Source: Alphaproteobacteria bacterium
GTDB lineage: Bacteria; Pseudomonadota; Alphaproteobacteria; Micavibrionales; Micavibrionaceae
Direction of reading: 5' to 3'
Assembly: GCA_018000295.1 (NCBI GenBank)
Contig: JAGNKE010000003.1
Span: 1 to 64,000, forward strand
DNA: 64,000 nt
Shown here: in pieces, positions 25,529-35,284 of the stretch
Layout: each line of letters begins with the position of its first letter
Position numbering within the stretch: the stretch's first letter is position 1
Position numbers and translations under genes: made by a program
Notes under the pieces: generated by a model
Databases searched by the model: none
What the model was told of the DNA's origin: nothing
The model's input: the letters and a program-made list of their open reading frames with translations, nothing else

Positions 25529-26377
25529 ATGGCAAGTTTTGATTTTATAAAGGCCGCGGTCAAAGGCTATCAATTTGTCTGGCATCATCGTCTCGAACTG
25601 CTCAAGTTCTCCTTTCCGGTCGTATTTATCGGCGTGTTCTGCGAGTTCGTGATTATTCAAGCGGGGATGGAAGAAAACATCCTGCGGCGCGGGTTGCTTG
25701 ATCTGCCCGCCGTTTTTGCCCAAGGGTATTTTCTGGCCGAGCTTGTGCGTTATGCGATTTATGGGGAGCCTTTTGTGCTGTGGGGGTATACGTGGCGCTC
25801 GAAACTTGAGGAATTCAAAGCCCTTTATGTTTCGCGGATGCAGGATGCCCGCCGACGATCGATCATCACTGCTTCCATCATTCTGTTTGTTCTTCAGATG
25901 GTGGTTGCGGATGTGCTGATGGGGCTGAGTGCTTTGGGGGCTGAAAAAGAGATCAAGCCTCCGCCAGAGGCCATGTCTACCGCCGATGTGCTGTCGAGTC
26001 TTCCCGAGGCTTTCTTGGCCATACTTATTATATTTGCGGCTTTCTGGTCCATTCGTCTCGGGTTTCTTTATGTTTCTCTTTCTCTTGGTTATGGTATCCG
26101 CGAATATCTTCATAAGCTCAAAGGGCTTTCCAGCTCCGTTAGTCTCTTTCTTTGCAGTTTTTTTGTCATGCTGCTGCTGGTTTTTCCCGCCGAGATGCTT
26201 CTTAAGCTTCTCACGATTATTTTTGCGGATTTGCCGGCGGTGTGGGTGGTCACGACCGCGATCGTGCTTGAGTATATTGCCATCATCCTGCTTTCGGTGG
26301 TTACGGTGGCGAGCGCCTATGGAATCAAGGACATGGTCGAGGGGCCGCCCCCACCGCGGCTGAATATCTTTTCATGA
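25529..26377 (+). CDS. Unrecognised polytopic inner-membrane protein
   Basis: A 282-residue protein with about five to six hydrophobic segments and amphipathic linkers (for example WHHRLELLKFSFPVVFIGVF, LILLSVVTVASAYGI). No transporter or enzyme motif was recognised. Its stop codon overlaps the ATG of the ferredoxin gene (ATGA at 26374-26377), so the two are translationally coupled. A link with ferredoxin-dependent membrane chemistry is possible but not shown. Confidence 0.65.
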   Translation: MASFDFIKAAVKGYQFVWHHRLELLKFSFPVVFIGVFCEFVIIQAGMEENILRRGLLDLPAVFAQGYFLAELVRYAIYGEPFVLWGYTWRSKLEEFKALYVSRMQDARRRSIITASIILFVLQMVVADVLMGLSALGAEKEIKPPPEAMSTADVLSSLPEAFLAILIIFAAFWSIRLGFLYVSLSLGYGIREYLHKLKGLSSSVSLFLCSFFVMLLLVFPAEMLLKLLTIIFADLPAVWVVTTAIVLEYIAIILLSVVTVASAYGIKDMVEGPPPPRLNIFS

Positions 26378-26688
26378 AAATTATTGTTGTCGATTATCAG
26401 GATGTCGAGCATGAGCTTGAAGCCGTTGAGGGCTGGAGCGTCATGCAAATTATCCGCGAGTATGGGTTGCCAATCAAGGCAGAGTGCGGCGGGGCGTGTT
26501 CCTGTGCCACCTGTCATATTTATGTCGATGCGGAGTGGATCAATAAGCTTCCGGCCAAGCGTCCCGAAGAGGAGGAGCGGCTGGATGAGGTTTTTGGTCT
26601 TCAGGACGAGTCACGGTTGTCCTGTCAGATCATTCTTGAGGAGAGTCTAGATGGTTTGCGCCTGCGCCTTGCGCCCAACCCCGACTGA
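26374..26688 (+). CDS. 2Fe-2S ferredoxin, adrenodoxin type
   Basis: A 104-residue protein with the vertebrate-adrenodoxin-like cluster motif AECGGACSCATCHIYV and a fourth Cys in SRLSCQIIL about 37 residues later. It transfers single electrons in the cytoplasm, for example to iron-sulfur assembly or P450-type enzymes. The usual ISC operon is not nearby. It overlaps the upstream membrane-protein gene by four bases and is probably cotranscribed with it. Confidence 0.92.
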   Translation: MKIIVVDYQDVEHELEAVEGWSVMQIIREYGLPIKAECGGACSCATCHIYVDAEWINKLPAKRPEEEERLDEVFGLQDESRLSCQIILEESLDGLRLRLAPNPD

Positions 26689-26742
26689 TTGGCTATTTAA
26701 GGATATTTATCATTATTTATCCTATTGTTAATATTTACGATT

Positions 26743-27006
26743 CTACTGAAGTGTTTTTTCCCATTCTGCGTAACGGTAATCGCCCGGGGTGATGAGGTCC
26801 AGTCGGGCGATATAGACAGAGTGAATCTTTCCGTCGATCTCCCGATCCCAAAAATCGAGGAACTTTTTCAGCTCTGGAAATTTGGGTGTAATATCGTACT
26901 GCTGCCATATAAACTCTTGTAAAATCTTCTGAAAGTCGGGCATATGGTAGAGTATTTTGGCCGTTATTAGCCGATGATCTTTCAGTTGTTTATCCAGTTC
27001 TGCCAT
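26743..27006 (-). CDS. Usg-family protein
   Basis: An 87-residue soluble protein with TAKILYHMPDF, WQQYDITPKFPELKKFLDFW and GKIHSVYIARLDLITPGDYR, the conserved core of alphaproteobacterial Usg-like proteins. Their function is unknown. The ATG at 27006 is chosen because AGAGG lies six bases upstream. An in-frame GTG at 27042 falls almost on the predicted transcription start of the TATAAT promoter at 27052-27057. Confidence 0.82.
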   Translation of the reverse strand: MAELDKQLKDHRLITAKILYHMPDFQKILQEFIWQQYDITPKFPELKKFLDFWDREIDGKIHSVYIARLDLITPGDYRYAEWEKTLQ

Positions 27007-27051
27007 TCGTAACCTCTGCTCTGTTTTCGTAATCTTTTTCACTTTTCTAAT

Positions 27052-27080
27052 ATTATACCTGAACTAATATTCTCTTTGAA
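27052..27080 (-). promoter_or_regulatory. Promoter of the Usg gene (TTCAAA-N17-TATAAT)
   Basis: On the minus strand TTCAAA (27080-27075) and a perfect TATAAT (27057-27052) are 17 bp apart. Transcription should start near 27045, which leaves about 40 bases of leader before the ATG at 27006. Confidence 0.6.
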
Positions 27081-27200
27081 AACAAAATCCATGTCTGGCA
27101 TAAGTCCTATTCTAAAACTTATTTATATTCAGCGCGTTACACACTAATAGGTTTGTTTTCATTCAGTTTTTTCATCTGGGGAAATTTCTTTGCGAGATTC

Positions 27201-27229
27201 TTGCTTTTCGCCTGCAGTCAGGGTATAGA
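27201..27229 (+). promoter_or_regulatory. groESL promoter (TTGCTT-N17-TATAGA)
   Basis: TTGCTT at 27201-27206 and TATAGA at 27224-27229 are 17 bp apart. The predicted transcription start (about 27236) falls inside the CIRCE operator, so HrcA binding would block initiation directly. Confidence 0.75.
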
Positions 27230-27230
27230 T

Positions 27231-27257
27231 TTGGCACTCATTTCCGCTGAGTGCTAA
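27231..27257 (+). promoter_or_regulatory. CIRCE operator of groESL (HrcA-binding site)
   Basis: TTGGCACTC (27231-27239), a nine-base spacer and GAGTGCTAA (27249-27257) match the CIRCE inverted repeat TTAGCACTC-N9-GAGTGCTAA with one mismatch. CIRCE is bound by the HrcA repressor and controls chaperonin synthesis in heat shock. The element overlaps the predicted start of transcription and stands about 110 bp upstream of groES. Confidence 0.93.
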
Positions 27258-27365
27258 CAGCGGACGTGATTTTAACCGAGGCTTGTGGTCTGGCTGCGAA
27301 GGTTACTTTCTAAATAATCCGAGCGAACCGCGAGCTTGCAACTCTTAACGAATGGAGAAACGAAA

Positions 27366-27668
27366 ATGGCAAAAAAACCTAAATTCCGCCCCCTGCATGA
27401 CCGTGTGCTGGTGCGCCGGATCGAGCCGAGCCAGAAGACGGCCGGCGGGATCATCATTCCCGATACAGCCGCTGAAAAGCCCATGGAAGGCGAAATCGTC
27501 GCTGTCGGTAACGGACATGTCAACGATAACGGCGAAGTCCGTCCGCTGGATGTTAAAAGCGGCGACCGCGTGATCTTTTCCAAATGGGCCGGGACGGAAG
27601 TCACCATCGACGGCGAAGAGCTGATGGTCATGAAAGAATCCGACATTATCGGCGTTATTGCCGCTTAA
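27366..27668 (+). CDS. groES: Co-chaperonin GroES
   Basis: A 100-residue protein starting [20 protein letters not shown] with the mobile loop [16 protein letters not shown] and the roof segment. It caps the GroEL ring during protein folding. The ATG at 27366 is preceded by ATGGAGAAACGAAA with a GGAGA ribosome site. An in-frame start ten codons upstream is less likely. groEL follows 32 bp downstream, under the same CIRCE-controlled promoter. Confidence 0.96.
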   Translation: MAKKPKFRPLHDRVLVRRIEPSQKTAGGIIIPDTAAEKPMEGEIVAVGNGHVNDNGEVRPLDVKSGDRVIFSKWAGTEVTIDGEELMVMKESDIIGVIAA

Positions 27669-27688
27669 TCCATCAACATAGCTATTAA

Positions 27689-29344
<1,656 letters not shown>

Positions 29345-29369
29345 TCGTCCCGTTCATTTTAAGACATTC

Positions 29370-29397
29370 AGAAAGCCCCGTGGATGCGGGGCTTTCT
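29370..29397 (+). terminator. Intrinsic terminator of groESL
   Basis: AGAAAGCCCC (29370-29379), an eight-base loop and GGGGCTTTCT (29388-29397) form a perfect 10-bp stem, followed by TTGTTTG. It lies 26 bp after the groEL stop. Confidence 0.88.
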
Positions 29398-29418
29398 TTG
29401 TTTGTTATCCTAGATATG

Positions 29419-29937
29419 CTAGATAGTACTAATCCATATAAACACTTCCCTCCTGCCGTCTTTAGCGAGAATAGAAATTTCGCACCCTATCGGTATGTCA
29501 CCGTCAGGTAACGGCGGTTCATTTGGGCATAAAGTCCAATCTCCTAACATTTCAGAGGAAAATGCCAACGACTCAAATCCACTGGCATGAAATGCAAACC
29601 TTTTAGCCAATAATGCAGAAGCTTGCTCGGATGACATGCCGTTTGATTTCGTTTCCGGGTTGTAGCTCTTGTAATCAATCTTTCGCTTTTCCAGATCGTC
29701 GAAATCAAAAGGCTGGTCCAAATAGATGAACACACGCCCTTTCGAATCATTGAAATACCGTTCTACCTGGACTTCCCGAACGTCAAAATTGTGGATGCCA
29801 AGATTCTTTTCCATGAAGACCACAGCGGAATTCCGCAATGCAAAATAGTTCCACAAAACAACGTATGCGAATAGAGCCACAATTAATAGAGGAACGCTGG
29901 CTAACCATATCCATAGTTTTAACTTTTCTCTTTTCAT
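29419..29937 (-). CDS. Unrecognised membrane-anchored protein
   Basis: A 172-residue protein starting MKREKLKLWIWLASVPLLIV, chosen because GAGG lies six bases before the ATG at 29937. One N-terminal membrane helix (about 7-30) is followed by an extracytoplasmic domain with FDFDDLEKRKIDYKSYNP and two Cys (LCPNEPPLPDGDIPIGCEI) that may form a disulfide. No family was recognised. The TfoX-domain gene lies 8 bp upstream on the same strand. Confidence 0.6.
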   Translation of the reverse strand: MKREKLKLWIWLASVPLLIVALFAYVVLWNYFALRNSAVVFMEKNLGIHNFDVREVQVERYFNDSKGRVFIYLDQPFDFDDLEKRKIDYKSYNPETKSNGMSSEQASALLAKRFAFHASGFESLAFSSEMLGDWTLCPNEPPLPDGDIPIGCEISILAKDGRREVFIWISTI

Positions 29938-29945
29938 TCGTTGCC

Positions 29946-30290
29946 TCAATCGTGTTTGAAGTTTTTTCCCGGCAACGTCCTCACGAACGCTTCGCTTGCG
30001 GAGACGAGTTCGTCGAATTCCAGAGGATCGCACGCTGCGGCGTCGATCATGCCCCAGCCCTTCATCGGTTTTCCGGTGATGTCCATCGGGCGGAGATCGT
30101 CGTATTTTGCAGAGAGTTCTGCATATTTTTCCGGGCCGAGGCGCAGGATCAAAAACTCCTTATAGACGCCCACGCACATATTGCCGTTCAGCATATAGCC
30201 CGTGCCGCCGAACATTTTTTTGCGCTCGAAGCCTTTGCGGCCTTTCAGGGTTGCGCTCAGGCGGTTGTCGAGTTCGGGATCGAAGGGCAT
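29946..30290 (-). CDS. TfoX N-terminal domain protein
   Basis: A 114-residue protein with KKMFGGTGYMLNGNMCVGVYKEFLILRLGPEK, the core of the TfoX/Sxy N-terminal domain. Stand-alone versions are widespread and of uncertain role; full-length TfoX regulates competence in gammaproteobacteria, which does not transfer to this short form. GWGMIDAAACDPLEFDELV closes the domain as in other stand-alone copies. Confidence 0.85.
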   Translation of the reverse strand: MPFDPELDNRLSATLKGRKGFERKKMFGGTGYMLNGNMCVGVYKEFLILRLGPEKYAELSAKYDDLRPMDITGKPMKGWGMIDAAACDPLEFDELVSASEAFVRTLPGKNFKHD

Positions 30291-30377
30291 ATGATTTTTT
30301 CCGGTTCTATCGGCTTTTCATTCTAGACGGTTCCTTTTTTGTTGCCGAGTTTTTTCTGTTCCCCTAGAGTTTTCCTT

Positions 30378-30944
30378 ATGTCTAAACAGGATGACAGGTA
30401 CAGCTACGATTTGAAGGTCGGGGATGAGATTGCGATCACTGATCCCAAAACCTCTGTAACATTCAAAGCCAAGGTGGTGGGGGCGGATACGTACAGGGAG
30501 ATCACGGCGGCATTTAATCACGCGGAAGCGGGGCATGGCCTCAAGAATCGTTGGGTGAGCTATACACTGACCTCCGAGGATGCGCCGGAACACTGGGGCA
30601 AGCGGTTTTGGGCCGTGGATAGCCAAAAGGCGGATGAGAGCGGGGTGCCGCGTTTGCAGGACGTTCAGCGGGCTTTTTACGTGGCCTCCGACAAGCTGAT
30701 CCGCCCGAACGGCTATGAATTCGAGGACCGGATGAGCGGGCGCGTGGACCTGAGCATTGCCGGTGAGGCGCTGCATTCGGTTCAAGGGGCGCAGGGGGCG
30801 AGCGTTGCGAACGGGACTCTGTTCACCTTCCGTGAGCCGGAGACGGGGGATATCTGGGCGGAGGAGGTTTTTCTCGATGAGAATGAGGAGCCGCAGCGCA
30901 TGGTGTTCGAAGCGAAGTTCGATGTGCCGTTCGAGAAAATCTGA
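30378..30944 (+). CDS. Unrecognised acidic 188-residue protein
   Basis: A soluble protein starting MSKQDDRYSYDLKVGDEIAI. The ATG at 30378 is used; an earlier in-frame start reads a noncoding-looking segment. The chain is rich in beta-forming residues and acidic side chains and has no signal peptide, membrane segment or motif I recognise. It converges on the GNAT-like gene at 30967. Confidence 0.6.
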   Translation: MSKQDDRYSYDLKVGDEIAITDPKTSVTFKAKVVGADTYREITAAFNHAEAGHGLKNRWVSYTLTSEDAPEHWGKRFWAVDSQKADESGVPRLQDVQRAFYVASDKLIRPNGYEFEDRMSGRVDLSIAGEALHSVQGAQGASVANGTLFTFREPETGDIWAEEVFLDENEEPQRMVFEAKFDVPFEKI

Positions 30945-30966
30945 GAAATTGTTTCTGCGGTTTGAG

Positions 30967-32037
30967 TCAGGGTTCGAAATCTTCGGGGACTTTAATTTCA
31001 ATCGTGTTGAGCTGCGTTGACACCGAGGGATTGAAGCCGCGCTTATAGCGGTCCATTCCGGCGGTTTCCGATCCGCCGAGGCACATGAAATGCGTGCCTT
31101 CCTCCAGCATTTTTTCGGCAGAAACGACGGTCAGATAGGTGGCGAGGTTCGTCATGTCGAAATCGGTGACTTGAGAGGCGAAGAGATTCGCCGTATCGCC
31201 GCCGTTCGATTCCGGTTCCCAGATCGAGAAGCCCTTATCGACGCCGTCGATGGAGACGACCATTCCGCGGAGGTTCAGGGCTTTTTGGTCGATTGCGAGG
31301 CGGGCGAGATAGTTGAAATAGTTTGTCCGCAAGTCGTAGGCGTCGTAGTGGCGCGTGTTGGACTCCCATTGCTGCGCCAGTTTTTCCAGCGCGGGGATGT
31401 CGCGGCTGAAATCCATCTCACGGGTCAAAGCCGAGGAGCGTTTGAATTTGTTCATCGCTTGCCGGATGCGTCCGTAATCCTTGCCCTCTCTATCCACCAG
31501 GGCTTCGCAATCGACGGTGTGGACGGGGAAGGTCCAGTCGAGAACAGTTTCCGTGGCTGTGCGGGCCTGAAGCTGCGGATATTGTATTTCGATTTTTTCC
31601 AGCGGTGAACCCTGCGGGACGCGGCCGATGCGGATATTCATTTTCGAGTCGCGGATTTTGTGCAGGAATTCGGCCACGGCCTCGACCGGGTGATCGCCGA
31701 AGGGCGGAAAGATGACAACCGTATCCTTCAGGTTCGGGTGCAGGCAAAAGAAGAAGCTGGTGTAATGATTGTCCTCGCCTTCGTCGTTAAAAAGCCAGAG
31801 TCCGCGGCGACCCGTGACTGCATAGTATGTGGGCGAAAGGTAGTAGGGGTCGTTCGAGGCCGCGACCGCGAAGGCGTGTTTCAGGGAGGTCAGATCCCAG
31901 ATGCCGATTTTTGCAACCTCATCCAGCTTGTTCAAGCGGCGAACAAACGCTCTTTCGCTGTCGGTGGCGAGATTATCGTTGCCGACATTGCGATAGAGAA
32001 TTTGTGCGATATCCCTGCCCTTGAGAGCGTCGTTCAT
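30967..32037 (-). CDS. GNAT-like protein resembling the DUF2156 family
   Basis: A 356-residue soluble protein. FFFCLHPNLKDTVVIFPPFGD, then VLDWTFPVHTVDCEAL, and a C-terminal LGGSETAGMDRYKRGFNP with strands around it resemble the double-GNAT fold of DUF2156 and FemX-like acyltransferases. In those proteins a late conserved Gly-Gly/Ser segment and a Lys-x-Gly-Phe motif end the second domain. Donor and acceptor cannot be inferred. The XRE regulator lies 35 bp upstream on the same strand, so the two may be an operon. Confidence 0.5.
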   Translation of the reverse strand: MNDALKGRDIAQILYRNVGNDNLATDSERAFVRRLNKLDEVAKIGIWDLTSLKHAFAVAASNDPYYLSPTYYAVTGRRGLWLFNDEGEDNHYTSFFFCLHPNLKDTVVIFPPFGDHPVEAVAEFLHKIRDSKMNIRIGRVPQGSPLEKIEIQYPQLQARTATETVLDWTFPVHTVDCEALVDREGKDYGRIRQAMNKFKRSSALTREMDFSRDIPALEKLAQQWESNTRHYDAYDLRTNYFNYLARLAIDQKALNLRGMVVSIDGVDKGFSIWEPESNGGDTANLFASQVTDFDMTNLATYLTVVSAEKMLEEGTHFMCLGGSETAGMDRYKRGFNPSVSTQLNTIEIKVPEDFEP

Positions 32038-32072
32038 TGCTTGCTTGTTACGCTAAATATGCCCACCCGTTT

Positions 32073-32702
32073 TCAATCGAAGGGCTTTCCGTTGTCCCAC
32101 AACATATTGAAAAAGCTTTTCATGCCTTCGGCAAAGAAAAAATTATCCAGCAACAGCACCTTGTTATGCGGATCCCTTAAGGCCAGGGCGATTTTCGTGC
32201 TGTAAATGAAAACAGTGTAGGGGCTGAAATATTTTTCAGGAATGGCGCGGTACCAGGATTTGGGCGCCAGAAAAGTTTTCTCATCGTCACGCACGAGTAT
32301 GCGTTCGGATATTCCCGCCTTCTTCATGCGTTCGATGTGCATGAGGGTGTAATCGTAATTCTTTTTTTCCTCCGGGGCGATTTCGGCGATGCCGAGGAGA
32401 AGGACTTCGCCCTTTGTCGTTTGCAGAGCGTGAAAAATGTCGTCCTGCAGGCGGCGGAGGCAATCTTCCCCTTCGAAAACGATCAATTTATCCTGTACTC
32501 TTTGAACCCCGCCGGGGATGAAGAGTATGCCGGCGTTATCGAAGGCCTTGGTAATTTTGTCGATCGTGCTGGAATTGGGCTGATTTGTGCCGTTTTCGAT
32601 GCGGGCGATGCCGGTTTGCGACAGACCTGCCTGCTCGGCCAATTCTCCTTGGCTCCACCCAATCAAAGCCCGGGCGGCGCGGATTTGCTCAATCGTCGGC
32701 AT
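32073..32702 (-). CDS. XRE-family transcriptional regulator with TrmB-like C-terminal domain
   Basis: A 209-residue protein. Residues 5-60 form a Cro/C1 helix-turn-helix (RAARALIGWSQGELAEQAGLSQTGIARIENG). The rest has LLLGIAEIAPEEKKNYDYTLMHIERMKKAGI and IYSTKIALALRDPHNKVLLLDN, similar to the PLD-like effector part of TrmB-type regulators. It lies upstream of the GNAT-like gene and may control that gene and itself. The divergent side holds the candidate small RNA at 32876. Confidence 0.8.
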   Translation of the reverse strand: MPTIEQIRAARALIGWSQGELAEQAGLSQTGIARIENGTNQPNSSTIDKITKAFDNAGILFIPGGVQRVQDKLIVFEGEDCLRRLQDDIFHALQTTKGEVLLLGIAEIAPEEKKNYDYTLMHIERMKKAGISERILVRDDEKTFLAPKSWYRAIPEKYFSPYTVFIYSTKIALALRDPHNKVLLLDNFFFAEGMKSFFNMLWDNGKPFD

Positions 32703-32840
32703 CTAAATTGTCCCAAACACTACAGATTTACTGCGTTATTAGCCTTCCCTTATATGATTTTTGCGCCGCAATGTCCACTGACCATATATTAGGAAGTGCA
32801 AATAAAAGGTATTTCAGTACACAAAAAATAGACATAAATC

Positions 32841-32869
32841 TTGACAATTTTATGGCAAAGGGCTAAAAC
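32841..32869 (+). promoter_or_regulatory. Promoter of the candidate small RNA (TTGACA-N17-TAAAAC)
   Basis: A perfect -35 element TTGACA at 32841-32846 is followed after 17 bp by TAAAAC at 32864-32869 (four of six -10 bases). The predicted start, about 32876, coincides with the first base of the long closing stem described for the RNA. Confidence 0.6.
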
Positions 32870-32875
32870 GGGCGT

Positions 32876-33014
32876 ACAGGATCAGATTATACATAATTAA
32901 AAGAATGACGTTTCCGGACGGACATTCCTCTCTGCAAATCTCATCCTGTTCGTGAATCCCCACACACACGATACTGCGTAAAAAAGTTGGCCTTCGTGCC
33001 AACTTTTCTTTTTT
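32876..33014 (+). ncRNA. Candidate small RNA gene, about 135 nt
   Basis: The 455-bp gap between the XRE gene and the gene at 33158 holds three matching parts. A promoter lies at 32841-32869. A long-range stem pairs 32876-32888 (ACAGGATCAGATT) with 32937-32949 (AATCTCATCCTGT), with 12 of 13 pairs. A perfect terminator stands at 32982-33014. There is no start codon with a useful open frame on the plus strand. The set looks like a free-standing structured RNA rather than a leader, since the terminator lies 145 bp before the next gene. No known RNA family was recognised; the SRP RNA signature loop is absent. Confidence 0.55.
32982..33014 (+). terminator. Intrinsic terminator of the candidate small RNA
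   Basis: AAAAGTTGGC (32982-32991), loop CTTCGT and GCCAACTTTT (32998-33007) form a perfect 10-bp stem followed by CTTTTTT. A-rich sequence before the stem would also let it work on the minus strand, but no minus-strand gene ends here. Confidence 0.88.
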
Positions 33015-33157
33015 GCCCTGAAACGTGCAGCTTTCTGGGATTGTTTGATCTTCTTTTTTCCGGTTTGGAGTCTTATCGCCTCCTGCGAAAAAATCGGCTA
33101 AGGTGACGCCCACGAGATATTGGTTGCGATGCACCTGTTTTAGATTGGGAAAATGAT

Positions 33158-33928
33158 ATGTCTGAGAAAGCGGCTGTCGTAAAAAATCCTGCCACAAAAA
33201 AGCCACAGTCCAGGGCGAAGGCTCGGGTGGTTCGTTCCAAGAAGAACGATTTGATCGGTGTCGTTGTTTTGGCGGGCGGCATCGGGCTGCTTCTGGGGGT
33301 GGGCTCTTATATCTATCTCAAGGAGAGTGCGAAGGGTAAGGCTGCGGTTACGTATGTACAGCCAGCTGCAAGTGAAAAAAAGGAAGAAGTCCCTCCTGAT
33401 AAACCTGATCCTAAGGTTGCGGAGCAAATTCAGGCTGAAGCCGAGCAGGCTGCATCGGCGTGTATCGGCTGCAGCAGCGGTCCACAATTCATCATGCCCC
33501 CTTTACCGGAAGCCGATACTCTATCCATCCCTGCTCATGAGGAGATCAAGGGGCGCTGGACCGTCGAGCTTCCTGACGGGATCGCCGTAGCGGTGTTTTC
33601 CGGTCAGGCATTCCAGATTGTTTATTCCGGGCGGTCGGATTCCGATTTCCGGAAATATGCACGAGGGTATTATTCCTACGATCCGGCCAGCGGGGTTATG
33701 AGTCTTAAGCCCGCACATAAGCTCGGCCCGCCCGAAGATGTTCCGGGCATTGTCTATCAGGTTCTTACTTATCGTTATTTCGATGTTATTTTAAGGCGAA
33801 ACGCTGAGGGTTCGTCTCTTTACTGGCAGGCTCCGCCCGAAACACTGGCGTCGATGCAGGTCTTTCCTCTTCTCCTTTATACAGGCCTACAAAAGAATCC
33901 TTATCTGAAATGGGATAAAGCCCAGTAA
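33158..33928 (+). CDS. Unrecognised single-pass membrane protein encoded before mutM
   Basis: A 256-residue protein with a basic N-terminus (about 1-30), one membrane helix (DLIGVVVLAGGIGLLLGVGSYIYL, about 31-54), a charged linker and a soluble periplasmic domain. A CIGCSSGPQ segment near residue 102 holds two Cys three apart. No known family was recognised. The mutM gene starts 9 bp after the stop, so the pair is probably cotranscribed. Confidence 0.62.
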   Translation: MSEKAAVVKNPATKKPQSRAKARVVRSKKNDLIGVVVLAGGIGLLLGVGSYIYLKESAKGKAAVTYVQPAASEKKEEVPPDKPDPKVAEQIQAEAEQAASACIGCSSGPQFIMPPLPEADTLSIPAHEEIKGRWTVELPDGIAVAVFSGQAFQIVYSGRSDSDFRKYARGYYSYDPASGVMSLKPAHKLGPPEDVPGIVYQVLTYRYFDVILRRNAEGSSLYWQAPPETLASMQVFPLLLYTGLQKNPYLKWDKAQ

Positions 33929-33937
33929 GTTTTTATC

Positions 33938-34771
33938 ATGCCCGAATTGCCGGAAGTGGAAACCGTCCGTCTTGGTCTTGAGCAATCCTTGCGCGGCAAG
34001 CGTATTGTGCGTGTATGTCTTTCCGGTCACGATCTCCGTCTTCCTGTGCCGCTGGATTTTGCCGGAACCGTCCAAGGAAAAGTTTTGCGCTCCTTTGTAC
34101 GACGGGGGAAATATATTGTCGGTTTTCTGGATGATTCCCATGTCCTGATTTTGCATCTGGGAATGTCGGGGCGTGTAAGGCTTTATGGCCCAGGACAGAA
34201 TCATGAGTCCGAGAAGCACGACCATGCTGTCTTTGAAGCTGAAGACAGGAGCCTTGCCGTTTATCACGATCCCCGGCGATTCGGGTTTTTGACCTACGCC
34301 CTGTCGAAAGATTGGGAGTCTTTGGCTTTTTTTTCCGCGATGGGACCGGAGCCGTTGTCTGATCTTCGTGCCGATTATCTGTGTGGAGTTTTAAAAAACA
34401 AGAAAGCCAACATTAAGACCGCCTTGCTCGATCAGCATGTCGTGGCAGGACTGGGGAATATTTATGTGTGTGAGGCTCTTTATGATGCGTGTATTTCTCC
34501 GATGCGGGCGTCCTCTTCATTGTCTGCGAATGAGGTCAAACGGCTGATCGTGAGCATCCAAAAAACTCTTCGCAAGGCTCTAGAGGCCGGCGGAAGCAGC
34601 TTGCGCGATTATAAAAAGACGGATGGATCTCTGGGTTATTTTCAAACCCAGTTTTCGGTCTATGACCGGGAAGGGGAAAGATGCCCGAAGTGCTCCTGTG
34701 CGGATGGGTGCGTCAAAAGAATCGTGCAGGCGGGGCGATCGACGTTTTACTGCCCCGTGATCCAAGTGTAG
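33938..34771 (+). CDS. mutM: Formamidopyrimidine-DNA glycosylase
   Basis: This 277-residue bifunctional glycosylase/AP lyase removes 8-oxoguanine. MPELPEVETVRLGLE gives the catalytic Pro1 and Glu, RRGKYIV the conserved Lys, HLGMSGR and HDPRRFGF the core, and LDQHVVAGLGNIYVCEALYDA the helix-two-turn-helix. The C-terminal finger reads CPKCSCADGCVKRIVQAGRSTFYCPVIQV. The expected last Cys of the finger (usually CPxCQ) is replaced, while extra Cys occur in the first half. Zinc binding may therefore use a different set of Cys. The rest is typical. Confidence 0.93.
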   Translation: MPELPEVETVRLGLEQSLRGKRIVRVCLSGHDLRLPVPLDFAGTVQGKVLRSFVRRGKYIVGFLDDSHVLILHLGMSGRVRLYGPGQNHESEKHDHAVFEAEDRSLAVYHDPRRFGFLTYALSKDWESLAFFSAMGPEPLSDLRADYLCGVLKNKKANIKTALLDQHVVAGLGNIYVCEALYDACISPMRASSSLSANEVKRLIVSIQKTLRKALEAGGSSLRDYKKTDGSLGYFQTQFSVYDREGERCPKCSCADGCVKRIVQAGRSTFYCPVIQV

Positions 34772-34805
34772 GATGGGAACAGAAGTCATACCGAGGAGTT
34801 CACGC

Positions 34806-35204
34806 ATGGCCGGGGTTCGCGTTTTTTTTATTCTTGTTCTGTTAAGCGGTTTTTCCGGATTTGCTTTTTCTGCGTTCGCCGTTGCCCAGCAACCCGGCAG
34901 CTTGGATGAGACGGTGTTTTTTTCCGATCTGGAGGATATTCCCCTTATGCCCGGTCTGACCGAGCTTCCTGATGAGGCTCTCTTCTTCGATAAGCCCGAG
35001 GGCCGTATAGTCGAACAGACGGCTCTTATGGAGGGGGTTAGCCGTGAGGATGTTCTGGTCTTTTATGGCGGAGTTCTTACTCAGCTTGGCTGGGGCCGCG
35101 TTAGCGAGAGCCGTTTCTTCCGTGACCGGGAATATCTTGAGTTACTCTTTGATACACAGGACGGCGCTGACTTCGTAAAGATTACGGTTCGTCCTGCTCT
35201 TTAA
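34806..35204 (+). CDS. Unrecognised exported protein downstream of mutM
   Basis: A 132-residue protein starting MAGVRVFFILVLLSGFSGFA with a signal peptide ending near AVAQQ. The ATG at 34806 follows GAGGAG. The mature part is acidic with GRIVEQTALMEGVSREDVLVFYGGVLTQLGW and ITVRPAL at the end, a pattern seen in small conserved alphaproteobacterial proteins encoded next to mutM, whose role is unknown. Its transcript ends at the hairpin at 35283. Confidence 0.65.
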   Translation: MAGVRVFFILVLLSGFSGFAFSAFAVAQQPGSLDETVFFSDLEDIPLMPGLTELPDEALFFDKPEGRIVEQTALMEGVSREDVLVFYGGVLTQLGWGRVSESRFFRDREYLELLFDTQDGADFVKITVRPAL

Positions 35205-35254
35205 GACCACTGATTCGGGGGGTGTTTCCTCATCCTATAAATGAGTTGAAAGGC

Positions 35255-35284
35255 TTGACAAACAGGGGCTTACAGGGGTATAGC
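35255..35284 (+). promoter_or_regulatory. rpsT promoter (TTGACA-N18-TATAGC)
   Basis: A perfect TTGACA (35255-35260) and TATAGC (35279-35284) are 18 bp apart. The -10 element touches the stem of the terminator at 35283, so the two signals overlap. The leader to the rpsT ATG at 35449 would be about 155 bases. Confidence 0.7.

Noticed and set aside
32876-33014. SRP (4.5S) RNA, 6S RNA or tmRNA as identity of the small RNA
   Set aside because: The SRP apical-loop signature, the 6S long bubble hairpin and the tmRNA tRNA-like end are all absent.
34680-34771. Frameshift at the end of mutM explaining the missing Cys
   Set aside because: No single-base change in the last codons gives the usual CPxCQ ending followed by a stop in a sensible place, so the ending is taken as real.
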